Source: Streptomyces pluripotens
Lineage (GTDB): Bacteria; Actinomycetota; Actinomycetes; Streptomycetales; Streptomycetaceae
NCBI RefSeq assembly: GCF_000802245.2
Contig: NZ_CP021080.1
Coordinates: 6,634,001 to 6,698,000 of the forward strand
Direction: 5' to 3'
DNA: 64,000 nucleotides
The position numbers were made by a program, and so were the translations under genes. Position 1 is the stretch's first letter. Each line of letters opens with the position of its first letter. This document shows positions 47,716 to 56,343 of the stretch, piece after piece. The notes beneath the pieces were generated by a model. The model was not told the DNA's origin and ran no database searches. It saw only the letters and a program-made list of their open reading frames with translations.

Positions 47716-49626
47716 ATGGAAGACGAACCGAACACGGCTCAACCCCGGCGGGTTCCACTGGACGACCCCAACATCATGGACAAGGGGTTGAACTCCCAGG
47801 TCATCCCGTTTCCGGAGGTATCCAGTCGGCCGCCGGTCTCGTACGCGATCAACGAACCCGATCACCAGCACTACCGAATGTCCTGCTACGCGGTCGCGGA
47901 AACCCTGGTGCCCGGCCGCGAGTACACCATCTCCCCTCCGCGGGGCGGCACCCTGTTCCACAGCATGGCTGACGGCTGCCAGGGCGGCTGCGACGGTGCT
48001 CCGTGGTATCTGGGCTTCGATCCTGGTTTCGCGGCGCTCGCCGGCGTGCGGATTCTGGAGCCGGACTCGTGCGCGCCCGCCTTGGCGCCTGACACCCAGC
48101 AGGACCTGATCCGCGAAGCCCTGGTCGCCTCCGCGGGGTCTCGCTGTGCCCAGACCCTGCACTTCACCACCGCAAGCCTCGCCGCCCGTCAGGAACCCCC
48201 CGGATGCCGGACGGTCATGGCGCTGATGAGCAACTGGACGGCCTGGGTGTCGTGCTCGATCTACGACGCGCTGGTCGACTGGTCGGCGGACGAGGGGCCC
48301 GCGACCGTGGCCGCCGACACCCTGGGCACCAGCAAAATCCGTTTCGTGGACGCTGATTTGCGGCACACTGGCCGCCCGCACCCGTCCGACTTCCTGCACA
48401 AGGGCACCGGCTGGGAAGACGAGGATGACGCAGCCTGGGTCGAAGCTTGCCGCAGGTACGGTATGCGCGGCATCTACCAACGGCCGACCGTAGGTCTCGG
48501 TGTTCTCGCCGTAGACGCCGGCGTGTACGGCCGTACCCCGATGGCCTGGTCAACGATGCTTCTGGACAGTCAGTTCTACTACGACTACAACTTCCTCGCC
48601 GAGAACTCGCCCAGCCTGGGCTGGTGGCGCCACGTCCAAAGCTACGCACGAAAGGCCGTCGCCGCTTCCGACACCTACCTCGGCGCCTTCGCGGCGGGAT
48701 GCAGCTTCAGCTACGGCGCCCTCTACGTCAAACAACGCCGTGAACAGGAAGCCCGTCGCCACACCCTGGTGCGCCGGGGCGGAGTCGTATGGGAGGACCC
48801 ACAACTGTGGTCCTCCTACCTGGTCGTCGACTCCGGGGCCGAACAGTGGGCGGTCGGCACCGGTGGCTGTACTGACGACCTGATGAGCCCGGGCGTCGCC
48901 CGCGTGGTCAACGATGTCATCGACCTCGGCTACGACTGGGCCTCCGGCGACATGTGCAACAGCATCTTGACCCTGACGGGCGGAAAGACCGGTCGTGAGG
49001 ATCTGACCCTCGCTTACCGCAAACTCGCCAGTGTCCTCAACCGCACGGGAACCCTCCGAAGTGACACCATGGGCGGGATCGCGATTGCGTCCACCTACGC
49101 CTGGCAGATTGCCGACACCCGGCACCGGGGCATTTCCTGCGCACTGGTCAGCGACGACCCCGGGATCGGTCCCACTACCACCATGGCCTCCTGGCACCAG
49201 GCGGTGCTCCTCGGTGACATCGGCCATGAGACCACCAGCCACGACCTGGTGCCCGGCACCCTGCACAACCACACGGTCACCCTCACCCAGAGGACGTGGG
49301 ACGCCATCGGCAAGCACCCCGCCGTCGGCACCCTCCTCTACTACGGTCACTGCTGGCCGCTCCAACAGCGCGCCCAGCGAAGAGTCCCCAGCACCCAGGA
49401 GGTCTACGCGGTGGAGCAGAGACTCCGGGTAGCCCTGCTCGAAGCCGTGATGGAACTTGACCGCGCGGACTACGTCGAAGCCATCTGGTGCTGGACCCTC
49501 GAAAGCTTCTGTGCCACCGACCTGATGTGGCACGCCATGATCGGCAGCACCGCCGTCGCCGCCGACCGTCACATCGGATCCGACCGGCTCAGCGACGACC
49601 ACACGATGCAGCAGTGGACCGGCTGA
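47716..49626 (+). CDS. Unrecognised 636-residue protein, possible non-canonical class I-like terpene synthase
   Basis: ATG at 47716 is chosen because GGTGGAG lies eight bases upstream; an in-frame start at 47542 has no ribosome site. I cannot place it in a family with certainty. Seen: soluble, no signal peptide or membrane segment; acidic boxes EDDAAWVE near 236-243 and TDDLMS near 386-391; then NDVIDLGYDWASGDMCNS from 399. The last resembles the NSE/DTE metal motif (N/D)Dxx(S/T/G)xxxE of class I terpene synthases, with Asp at both later positions, followed by helix-rich sequence with many Trp/His. No DxDD class II motif was found. It faces away from dxs-ispG-prenyl synthase, so a role as cyclase or prenyl-diphosphate-using enzyme is inferred. 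It is about twice the length of typical bacterial class I cyclases. Other metal-dependent lyases remain possible. Confidence 0.6.
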   Translation: MEDEPNTAQPRRVPLDDPNIMDKGLNSQVIPFPEVSSRPPVSYAINEPDHQHYRMSCYAVAETLVPGREYTISPPRGGTLFHSMADGCQGGCDGAPWYLGFDPGFAALAGVRILEPDSCAPALAPDTQQDLIREALVASAGSRCAQTLHFTTASLAARQEPPGCRTVMALMSNWTAWVSCSIYDALVDWSADEGPATVAADTLGTSKIRFVDADLRHTGRPHPSDFLHKGTGWEDEDDAAWVEACRRYGMRGIYQRPTVGLGVLAVDAGVYGRTPMAWSTMLLDSQFYYDYNFLAENSPSLGWWRHVQSYARKAVAASDTYLGAFAAGCSFSYGALYVKQRREQEARRHTLVRRGGVVWEDPQLWSSYLVVDSGAEQWAVGTGGCTDDLMSPGVARVVNDVIDLGYDWASGDMCNSILTLTGGKTGREDLTLAYRKLASVLNRTGTLRSDTMGGIAIASTYAWQIADTRHRGISCALVSDDPGIGPTTTMASWHQAVLLGDIGHETTSHDLVPGTLHNHTVTLTQRTWDAIGKHPAVGTLLYYGHCWPLQQRAQRRVPSTQEVYAVEQRLRVALLEAVMELDRADYVEAIWCWTLESFCATDLMWHAMIGSTAVAADRHIGSDRLSDDHTMQQWTG

Positions 49627-49641
49627 ACCCTGAACCGGTTT

Positions 49642-50625
49642 CTACGCTGCCTGGCTCGATGCAGGGACCCGCCGCGATGCCGCACGAACCAGCCTGGCTC
49701 GGCGTACGAGGGACGTAGCGGCCGTCCCCCATTCGGGATACGCGAAAGTGAACCCGGCCGCGCGCAGCCGGCCCGGTACCACCCGACGGCTCTTGAGCAG
49801 CAGCTCCGTGTCCGTGCGCAGTGCGAACGCCCCCAACTCGGCCATCCAGCGTGTCGCTGGCAACCCCACCGGGATGCCCCAGGCCGTGCGCAACGCCCGC
49901 ATGAGGTCGCGCTGCGGAAGGGGGCCTGGCGAGGCGAGGTTCACTGGCCCTTCGAGATCGTCACGGGCGATCAGGAACTCCACCGCCTGCACGAAGTCCT
50001 GGTCGTGGATCCAGGAGACGTACTGTGCGCCGCCGGCCACCGGACCGCCCAGCCCGAGGCGCGCCAGCCGCGACAACACGTCGAACACACCGCCCCGGTC
50101 CGGGCTCATGACCATCGCCGAGCGCAGCGCCACCTTGCGGGTCTCGGGAGTCGGTGCCTCGGCCTGCGCCCGCTCCCAGTTCTGCGCGATCTCGACACTG
50201 TACGCCCAGTAGTCCGGCACCCCGGGCTCCGAGCCCCCGATCAGCCCGGTCGCCTCATCATGGGCCGCGTCGAAGCGGTGGGCGTAGACCGTCGCCGTAC
50301 TCATCTGCAGCCAGACGCGCGGCGGCCGTGCCGCGGCGGCGATCGCCTCGCCGACCACCCGTGCCGAATCCACCCGTGAGTCCATCATCGCGCGTAGGTT
50401 CTCGGGGGTGTAGCGGCACGAGACGCTGCGCCCGGCCAGGTTGATCACGGCGTCGCAGCCGTCGAGCGCCGCGGCCCAGCGGCCGAGCGTGGCCCCGTCC
50501 CATCCGATGTGGTGCGCCCGTACAGGACGCCGGGTCAACACCGTGACCTCGTGCCCGGCCGCCGTCAGTGCACGTTCGAGAATGGTGCCGACCTGTCCCG
50601 TTCCCCCGGGCAGTACCACCTTCAT
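49642..50625 (-). CDS. SDR-family NAD(P)-binding epimerase-like protein (TIGR01777 type)
   Basis: 327 residues. ATG at 50625 is chosen over 50652 because GAGGGGG lies just upstream and the protein then begins directly with the cofactor loop KVVLPGGTGQVG. A second landmark is the YWAYSVEIAQNWE helix, in place of a strict YxxxK. The C-terminal part, with RWMAELGAFALRTDTELLL and a GFTFAYPEW ending, matches the DUF1731 tail of this family. Members are widespread with poorly known substrates, often called sugar-nucleotide epimerases without proof. Its stop lies 16 bases from the convergent stop of the 636-residue gene. The promoter contains a 14-bp palindrome, so repression by a TetR-type regulator is possible. 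Confidence 0.88.
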   Translation of the reverse strand: MKVVLPGGTGQVGTILERALTAAGHEVTVLTRRPVRAHHIGWDGATLGRWAAALDGCDAVINLAGRSVSCRYTPENLRAMMDSRVDSARVVGEAIAAAARPPRVWLQMSTATVYAHRFDAAHDEATGLIGGSEPGVPDYWAYSVEIAQNWERAQAEAPTPETRKVALRSAMVMSPDRGGVFDVLSRLARLGLGGPVAGGAQYVSWIHDQDFVQAVEFLIARDDLEGPVNLASPGPLPQRDLMRALRTAWGIPVGLPATRWMAELGAFALRTDTELLLKSRRVVPGRLRAAGFTFAYPEWGTAATSLVRRARLVRAASRRVPASSQAA

Positions 50626-50669
50626 CGAGCCCCCTCGGTCTTTGCTTGGCATCAGCGTAGACCATAGTT

Positions 50670-50683
50670 TTGAACGCGTTCAA
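50670..50683. promoter_or_regulatory. Palindromic operator candidate in the SDR gene promoter
   Basis: TTGAACGCGTTCAA is a perfect 14-bp palindrome 45 bases upstream of the SDR start. On the minus strand its TTGAAC half can act as a -35 box, with TACGCT 18 bases downstream as a weak -10, so a bound protein would block transcription. Size and symmetry fit TetR-type operators. Confidence 0.55.
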
Positions 50684-50895
50684 TTTGAGGGGTGGGTGTG
50701 GAGGTCCGCACGTTCCTCAGCGCCGGTGGGCGCGGACGCCCCGGAGTAGGAGGGGTTGCCGGTCCGCGGCGGGAACCCCCGCGCCCCGGACCTTCGGCGC
50801 GGAGGGGGCGCCCTGCTCGCGGGCCTGAGCGCGGACTACCGCGTGCGGCTGGAGCGCGGGAACCTCAGCGGCGCCTCCGACCCGGTGTGTGACGT

Positions 50896-50936
50896 CGGTG
50901 GTGTCGGTGCCCGGACGGCGGGCACCGACACCACCG
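50896..50936 (-). terminator. Strong hairpin terminator after ctaG
   Basis: A perfect 17-bp stem (50896-50912 against 50920-50936, right arm gggcaccgacaccaccg) with a 7-base loop lies 7 bases beyond the ctaG stop. No clear T-tract follows, as is common in high-GC actinobacteria. It closes the copper operon. Confidence 0.85.
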
Positions 50937-50942
50937 GGAAGT

Positions 50943-51938
50943 TCACGCCGGGTCGTCACGGGCAGCAAGGCGGGCCAAGTAGGCGTTGTATGCGCTGAGT
51001 TCGGCGTCGTGGTCCCGGTCGGCCTGGCGGTCTGCGCGGACTGCGGCGCGGCGATCGCTGGCGGCCCACTGGACGAGCAGGGCGATCAGCACCATCACCG
51101 TGGGGATCTCGCTGAAGGCCCAGGCGATGCCGCCTCCCATGTTCTGGTCGGAGAGCGGGACAAGGTGCCAGGCGGCCGGCGGGTGTGCGAAGAAGCCGAC
51201 GATGAGCGTGCTGGACATCATCACGGCGATGCCGAAGAAGGCGTGGAAGGGCATGCCGATGAACAGCTCCAGCATCCGCAGCACGTGGGAGGGGCGGCGC
51301 GGTGCGGGGTCAACGCCCATGATGGGCCAGAAGAACAGCAGGCCGGTCACCAGGAAGTGGGCGAGCATCCACTCGTGGCCCAGCCAGCTGTGCATGAAGA
51401 AGTCGAACAGCGGGGTGAAGTAGAGGCCGTAGAGACTGGCGATGAACAACGGCAGGGTGAAGAAGGGCGAGGAGACCACCCGAGCCGGACGGCTGTGCAC
51501 GAGCCATACGATGACCTCGCGGGGACCGGTACGGCCGCGCCGCGCGACGGGCAGTGCCCGCAGGGCGAGGGTGATGGGCGCGCCGAGCAGCAGGAGGATC
51601 GGCGAGAGCATGGACAGCACCATGTGCTGCACCATGTGGACGCTGAACAGTTCCATGCCGTAGCCGCCCACACCGGTGCAGGTGACGGCCGCGATGCTGA
51701 GCACGCCCGCGTTCCACAGCAGGGTGCGGTGCAGCGGCCACCGGTCGCCGCGGCGGCGCAGCCGCCACACGGCCAGGCCGTACAGGGCCAGGGCCAGCAG
51801 GCAGGCGAGGGGCTCCACCGGCAGGGGCTGCGGGTGGAAGGCCAGCAGCCGGCCCAGGGTCGGCGGCGCCATGGGCATCCACATCGGCCCCGTCATGTGC
51901 GTCATCTGCATGTGTTGCATACCGTGCATGCCTGTCAT
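50943..51938 (-). CDS. Cytochrome c oxidase assembly protein, CtaG (caa3-type) family
   Basis: 331 residues from ATG at 51938, one base after the upstream stop, with GGAAGG in the end of the upstream gene; coupling is likely. Polytopic membrane protein with about seven hydrophobic segments. Conserved-looking motifs include VHMVQHMVLSMLSPILLLLG and a WLGHEWMLAHF helix, with His positions in membrane segments typical of the family. The extreme N-terminus is a Met/His run (MTGMHGMQHMQMTHMTGPMW), suggesting copper capture before the first membrane segment. The family helps insert copper into the CuA/CuB centres of heme-copper oxidases. Its place after Sco, PCu(A)C and peroxidase genes supports that role. 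The C-terminus is charged and cytosolic. Confidence 0.92.
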   Translation of the reverse strand: MTGMHGMQHMQMTHMTGPMWMPMAPPTLGRLLAFHPQPLPVEPLACLLALALYGLAVWRLRRRGDRWPLHRTLLWNAGVLSIAAVTCTGVGGYGMELFSVHMVQHMVLSMLSPILLLLGAPITLALRALPVARRGRTGPREVIVWLVHSRPARVVSSPFFTLPLFIASLYGLYFTPLFDFFMHSWLGHEWMLAHFLVTGLLFFWPIMGVDPAPRRPSHVLRMLELFIGMPFHAFFGIAVMMSSTLIVGFFAHPPAAWHLVPLSDQNMGGGIAWAFSEIPTVMVLIALLVQWAASDRRAAVRADRQADRDHDAELSAYNAYLARLAARDDPA

Positions 51939-51939
51939 G

Positions 51940-53259
51940 TCATCCTTCCAGTAGGCGCTGGCCGACGTACTCGCCCGGCGCTGCGCCGCCCGGGACAGCG
52001 AAGACGGCGGTGGACTCATGCCGAATGAAGCGGGTGAGGTGGTCGGCGCCGTCGAGTTTGGTCTGCACCTTGATGAACGCCTCCGGGTCGGCCTGCCAGG
52101 TGATGAAGAGCAGCCCCGCGTCGGGCGTGCCGTCGGTGCGGTAGCCGTCGTGGTAGGAGAAGCCGCGGCGCAGCATGGCCGCCCCGTCGTTTGACTCGGG
52201 GGCGGCGACGCGGATGTGGGCGTCCGCCGGGATGGCCAGGGAACCGTTGCGGGTGAACTTGTTCAGGTCCATCGGAGTGGTTTCGGCTGCGCCTTTGAGG
52301 GCGGACAACGGTGCGCCGGTGCCCTTGCGGCGACCGATGACCTCTTCCTGCTCGGTTCGGGTGAGGTCGGCCCAGTGACCGAGCAGCATGCGGATGCGGC
52401 GTACGACGGCGTAGGAACCTCCGTTCATCCAGGCCTGATCGGTGTGGCCGCTGTCGGGAACGAAGATCTTCGCAGCGAAGTCCTCGTCGGTGGGCTTGGG
52501 GTTACCGGTGCCGTCGATCTGGCCCATCAGGTTGCGGACCGTCTTCGGGTGAGAGGTGGCGCCTCGGGCGCGGTTGAAGCCGCTCATCTGCCAGCGGACC
52601 TCCGCCGCCCCCGCCGCCTCCTTCTGCAGGACGTGCAGGGCGTGGAAGGCGACGAGTGGGTCATCGGCGCCGATCTGGATCCACAGGTCGCCGTCGCTGC
52701 GTTTCGGGTCGATCGCATCGGACGGGAAGCGGGGGACGGGGACGAGCGCTGCCGGCGTCCGGTGGGTGAGTCCCGTCCTGGTGAAGAAGGTGCGGCCGAA
52801 ACCGAAGGTCGCCGTCAAGGAGCAGGGCCCTGCATCGAGAGCGATCTGGTCGTCGCAGGCGGGCGCATGTCCCTGTGTCATCGCCTTGGCCGCAGCCGAC
52901 CAGCGGCGCATCAGCGCGGCGGCCTCCGTGCGGCCGGTACCGCGCGCCAGGTCGAAGGCAGCGAGGTGGCCGATGGCCTGGGCCTGCGGCGGGGCAGTGA
53001 TGCCGGCCTGGTGCGTTCCGTGGAACGGAACGGCCGTGGCGCCGACCGCGGTCACCGGGACGGCGCGGTCGGCCACCGCGTAGCCGGCTGTGCCACCTGC
53101 CACTGCCCCGGACACGAGCCCGGCGACTCCGGCGGTGCCGGCGGAGCTCAGCATCCGCCTGCGGGAGATACCGGCCCTCCGGTCACGGCGGTCGGGGCAG
53201 GAGGGGCAGTCGGGCCTTGGGGCCTGGTGGTCGTGATGCCGTGTGGTGTCGTCTGACAT
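51940..53259 (-). CDS. Tat-exported dye-decolorising (DyP/EfeB-type) heme peroxidase
   Basis: 439 residues from ATG at 53259 (AAGG upstream; the longer in-frame reading into the intergenic DNA is not supported). A twin-arginine signal is visible: ISRRRMLSS followed by a hydrophobic run and AVADRA, so the folded heme protein should be exported by Tat. The DyP hallmark GxxDGxxNP is present as GQIDGTGNP, with proximal-His candidates nearby in RGATSHPKTVRNL. The family reduces H2O2 and oxidises dyes or other donors. In Streptomyces lividans a DyP (DtpA) works with Sco and an extracytoplasmic copper chaperone in copper-dependent maturation of the oxidase GlxA and in morphology. The same gene neighbourhood here makes that role likely. 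Confidence 0.92.
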   Translation of the reverse strand: MSDDTTRHHDHQAPRPDCPSCPDRRDRRAGISRRRMLSSAGTAGVAGLVSGAVAGGTAGYAVADRAVPVTAVGATAVPFHGTHQAGITAPPQAQAIGHLAAFDLARGTGRTEAAALMRRWSAAAKAMTQGHAPACDDQIALDAGPCSLTATFGFGRTFFTRTGLTHRTPAALVPVPRFPSDAIDPKRSDGDLWIQIGADDPLVAFHALHVLQKEAAGAAEVRWQMSGFNRARGATSHPKTVRNLMGQIDGTGNPKPTDEDFAAKIFVPDSGHTDQAWMNGGSYAVVRRIRMLLGHWADLTRTEQEEVIGRRKGTGAPLSALKGAAETTPMDLNKFTRNGSLAIPADAHIRVAAPESNDGAAMLRRGFSYHDGYRTDGTPDAGLLFITWQADPEAFIKVQTKLDGADHLTRFIRHESTAVFAVPGGAAPGEYVGQRLLEG

Positions 53260-53368
53260 GGAGAGCCTTTGCAGCCTTGTGAAGCCTGTGGGGGCTGGAG
53301 CGGTGTGGGCGAGGGCCAGGCCGGACGGTCTCGGGCCTTCTGGCCTCCGGGCAGGCCCTCGCCGCAGG

Positions 53369-53923
53369 TCAGTTCGGCGGCTGGTAGGTCGTCGGCTTGA
53401 CCGGAACCCGGACGGTGATCGCATCGGACGCGGCGAACCGCAGGTGCAGGGTGACCGTCTCGCCCGCCGTCGGCTTCTTCTTCAACCCCATGAACATCAG
53501 GTGGTTACCGCCGGTGCGCAGGGTCAGCGTGCCGCCCGCGGGGATGGTGAACGCCTTCACTGGCACCATCTGGTTCTCGGCCGTGGTGCGGTGCATCGTG
53601 ACCATCGCCGCGATGTCGCTGGTCACACCGGTCAGCTTGTCGGGCTGCCGGCCGGTGTTGGTGAGGGTGAAGTAGCCGGCGGCCATGTCGGCGGTCACCG
53701 GCTGCCGTATGTAGGCGCCGGTCACCTTCAGCACCGGCTCGTCGTACGCCACGGACCCGGTCGGCGTGGACGACGAGGGAGACCCGGGCGAGGACGAAGA
53801 CGATTGCGCCGCCGAGGACGAGGTGGAGCAGCCGGTCAGCACGGTGCCGCCGAGCAGCAGGGTGGCGATCGCGGCGGCGCTCGCAGAGACACGGGCGCGG
53901 GGGCGGGTAGTCGAACGCGTCAC
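53369..53923 (-). CDS. PCu(A)C-type copper chaperone lipoprotein
   Basis: 184 residues from a GTG that overlaps the sco stop (GTGA), with AGGGAG upstream. Signal peptide with lipobox LTGC (mature Cys about residue 32), so anchored to the outer face of the membrane; a Ser-rich linker follows. The copper site motif H(M)x~10Mx~21HxM is visible as TMHRTTAENQM ... NHLMFM. The fold is a cupredoxin-like barrel. It delivers Cu(I) to oxidase CuA sites or to Sco. Translational overlap with sco implies matched amounts of the two chaperones. Confidence 0.93.
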   Translation of the reverse strand: MTRSTTRPRARVSASAAAIATLLLGGTVLTGCSTSSSAAQSSSSSPGSPSSSTPTGSVAYDEPVLKVTGAYIRQPVTADMAAGYFTLTNTGRQPDKLTGVTSDIAAMVTMHRTTAENQMVPVKAFTIPAGGTLTLRTGGNHLMFMGLKKKPTAGETVTLHLRFAASDAITVRVPVKPTTYQPPN

Positions 53924-54585
53924 GGCGTCTCTCCCTTGACGATCTTGGGCAGGTCGACGGCGTACCGCCGCTCCGACGTGCCGGAGGCGTAGAACAGGTG
54001 GGCCTTGTCGTCCCTGGGCGAGAAGACGATCACTTCGGCGCCGTGGCTGACGGTCTCGGTGCCGTCCTTGTGCTTGACCGGCCGGGACACTCCGATCCCG
54101 AGGCTGCGGGCCGCGCGTTGCACGGTGGTGAAGTCGCCGGTCAGGCCGGTGAACCGGGGGTCGATCGCGCCGAGCCACTTCTTGAGGCGCTTGGGGGAGT
54201 CGCGGTCGGGGTCAGTACTGACGAAGACCACTCGCAGCTCCTGCCGTTCGGCGATGGGTAGCCCCCGGGCGGCCACGGCGATGTCGGCCATCGTGGTCGG
54301 GCACACGTCCGGGCAGTGGGTGTAGCCGAAGTACAGCAGGGTCGGGTGGCCCGCGGTCTGCTTGACCAGGTCGTAGCGGTGGCCGTTCTGATCGGTGAGG
54401 GTCAGGGCAGGTTTGACGTCTGGCGTGTCCAGAGTGATGACACCGGGCCGGGCCGAGGCGGTGGGACCGGAGACGACGGCGACCGGCCCGCTGTCGGACG
54501 AGCCGCCGCAGGCGGCCAGGCCGAACCCGGCCGCGGCGACGACGGCGACCGCCACGCCGGCACGGCGCGCGGATGTGATGCGCAT
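53920..54585 (-). CDS. sco: SCO1/SenC copper chaperone lipoprotein
   Basis: 221 residues from ATG at 54585 with CAGGAG upstream. Lipoprotein signal with lipobox LAAC. Thioredoxin fold with the Sco copper ligands: CxxxC in FGYTHCPDVCPTTM and the distal His in VSHGAEVIV. It binds Cu(I)/Cu(II) and helps build the CuA centre, possibly acting as thiol reductase as well. First gene of the sco-PCu(A)C-DyP-ctaG unit; the gap to the PCu(A)C gene is negative (4-base overlap). Confidence 0.95.
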   Translation of the reverse strand: MRITSARRAGVAVAVVAAAGFGLAACGGSSDSGPVAVVSGPTASARPGVITLDTPDVKPALTLTDQNGHRYDLVKQTAGHPTLLYFGYTHCPDVCPTTMADIAVAARGLPIAERQELRVVFVSTDPDRDSPKRLKKWLGAIDPRFTGLTGDFTTVQRAARSLGIGVSRPVKHKDGTETVSHGAEVIVFSPRDDKAHLFYASGTSERRYAVDLPKIVKGETP

Positions 54586-55010
54586 GAAAGAGCTCCTGCG
54601 TACGAAGAAGTGGGCACACAACCTCCGCCAAAGGTGCGGCGTGTATGCCGGGACAGGGGCGAGACGGCTCCCTCCACCAACGCCCCGATCACGTCCAGCC
54701 ACTCGAACGGCGTGCCTGCACGAAGGCACCTGCCTGCGCCGAACACGCGGCAGAAGCACGTCGGCCGCGTGTCTGCGGTCATGGCTCGGCGACGCGCGAG
54801 CCGCTCACGCGGTGGGACACCGTCGCAGGGCCGACCGCTGAACAGGCACGACAGGACGACATTGCCCCGTCATCGGGCGAACATCGCCCAGCGAGCGGGA
54901 TGCGAAGGGAGGAAGCGAGGGGGCAGATCCGGACGGTCTCGCCCCACACACAGCGGTGAGCAAGAGCCGTGGGCCTTCCCGCAAACACGGGCAGGAGTGC
55001 GCAGAAAGGC
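54586..55010. other. Intergenic, promoter region of the copper operon
   Basis: About 425 bases between the Met/His-rich membrane protein gene and sco. No plausible gene is seen. It should contain the sco promoter, but no CsoR-like palindrome or clear promoter hexamers could be identified by eye. Confidence 0.45.
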
Positions 55011-55853
55011 TCAGGCCACCGACGCCAGCGCGGGCGGACCGCGGCGGGCGGCGCAGGTGCGCAGCACGGCGGACCGCAGCCGCAGTGCGCTGCCGTTATC
55101 GGCTCTGCGATGCGCGCCGAGCGCGGCCAGGATCCGCTCCAGCAGCCCGGTCATCGGCACCTGGCACCGGACGGTGGCCAACAAGCCGCTCAACCGCCAC
55201 AGCAACATGAGGCGGAGCAGGTGCGCGAGGGCCACCGCAGGCAGCCGAACGGCCTGCCACACAGCGATCTCGCAGCGGCGCAGCACCCAGCCGGTGAGGA
55301 GGGCCGCGGCCACGTGCGCGGCAAGCATCGACGGTGTGAACATCGAGCCCAACATCGCGGTGAGACCGCCATGACCAGTCATCCTCGCCATTCCGGGCAT
55401 CCCGGGCGCACCGTGCAGGGCGGAGACGGATCCGGAGACATCGAGCCTGGCCTGCTGCAGGATGCGGGTCGCGTCCAGCGGGGTCAGGTGAGCCGCCCGT
55501 GGACCGCACAGCAGCCGTTCGGCCACGGTCACCACAGAGGCGGACCGCTTGACCGAGGGAGCCATCGTCATGGAGTTCTGGCCGAGGCAGAACAGCAGGT
55601 GCAGGCCGATCTCACCCGTCAGCAGGGTCAGCGCGATGCCCGGCAGCGATCGCTCCCGTCCGGCCAGCGCCCCCGCCACACCGGCGATCCCTACCCAGCC
55701 AGCCGCCAGGGACCACAGAGGGACCTCGGACCCCGAGGCCAGCGCGTGCCCGCTTGCGGACAGCGCCACGCATACCGCTGAGAACACCGCGGCCCTCAGC
55801 AGTCTCAGATCGGCGGCAGCCCGCATCGGGACGTTCATGGCGGCTGCCATCAT
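55011..55853 (-). CDS. Met/His-rich membrane protein, unknown function
   Basis: About 280 residues if started at the ATG pair at 55853/55850; starts at 55838 and 55826 are also possible and none has a convincing ribosome site. Hydropathy by eye gives about five membrane segments (LRLLRAAVFSAVCVALSASG, a second near LWSLAAGWVGIAGVAGAL, a third near LTLLTGEIGLHLLFCLG, and two more C-terminal). The central loop is rich in Met and His (HGAPGMPGMARMTGHGG). The C-terminus is strongly basic. No family is recognised. Upstream of, and in the same direction as, the copper chaperone genes; a copper-handling role is a guess based on the Met/His loop and location. Confidence 0.65.
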   Translation of the reverse strand: MMAAAMNVPMRAAADLRLLRAAVFSAVCVALSASGHALASGSEVPLWSLAAGWVGIAGVAGALAGRERSLPGIALTLLTGEIGLHLLFCLGQNSMTMAPSVKRSASVVTVAERLLCGPRAAHLTPLDATRILQQARLDVSGSVSALHGAPGMPGMARMTGHGGLTAMLGSMFTPSMLAAHVAAALLTGWVLRRCEIAVWQAVRLPAVALAHLLRLMLLWRLSGLLATVRCQVPMTGLLERILAALGAHRRADNGSALRLRSAVLRTCAARRGPPALASVA

Positions 55854-56343
55854 TCCAGGCGCCCGGGGACGGCCCGGCACCGGGGGCCGTTCCGCGCGGC
55901 GGGCACACGGAACACGGGGGGCCGAGCTTCGGGGGTCGCAAGGCCCGGCCACCGGTCGCGGTCGCCCGCTCAGGCGCTTCCCGGCCAACCGCGGCGGCCC
56001 ACGACCGGTTCCGGTCGTCCCACCAAGTGGCCTTCTCCTTCTCGATGGCCGGGCACCCCGCCGGTGGCGCGCGGCGAAGAAGTCCCCACCGGCGACGACG
56101 GCGAGGGCCACCGCGGCGACGGTCGGTGCCGTGCCCCGGCCGAGCCCCAGGATCGTGCCGCCCGTGGCCTCCCCCCACGCCCGGTGCCGCGCGGCTCAGC
56201 GCCTGACCGGCGGACGGCCGGTCGTGGTGTGGTTGACGATGATCACCGGGCTGACGGCGTGCCTGACGACCTGCAGGCCGGCCGGAGCCGTCGACGCCAC
56301 TACGATCGGTTCCGTCCTCGTCGTTCCCTCCGCACCCGGCTCG
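55854..56343. other. Intergenic, no supported gene
   Basis: About 490 bases. A minus-strand frame near 56090-56140 encodes one membrane-like stretch (TVAAVALAVVAGG) but has no start with a ribosome site and runs into low-complexity Arg/Gly/Pro sequence. It could be an N-terminal extension or relic of the neighbouring membrane gene. Confidence 0.4.
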
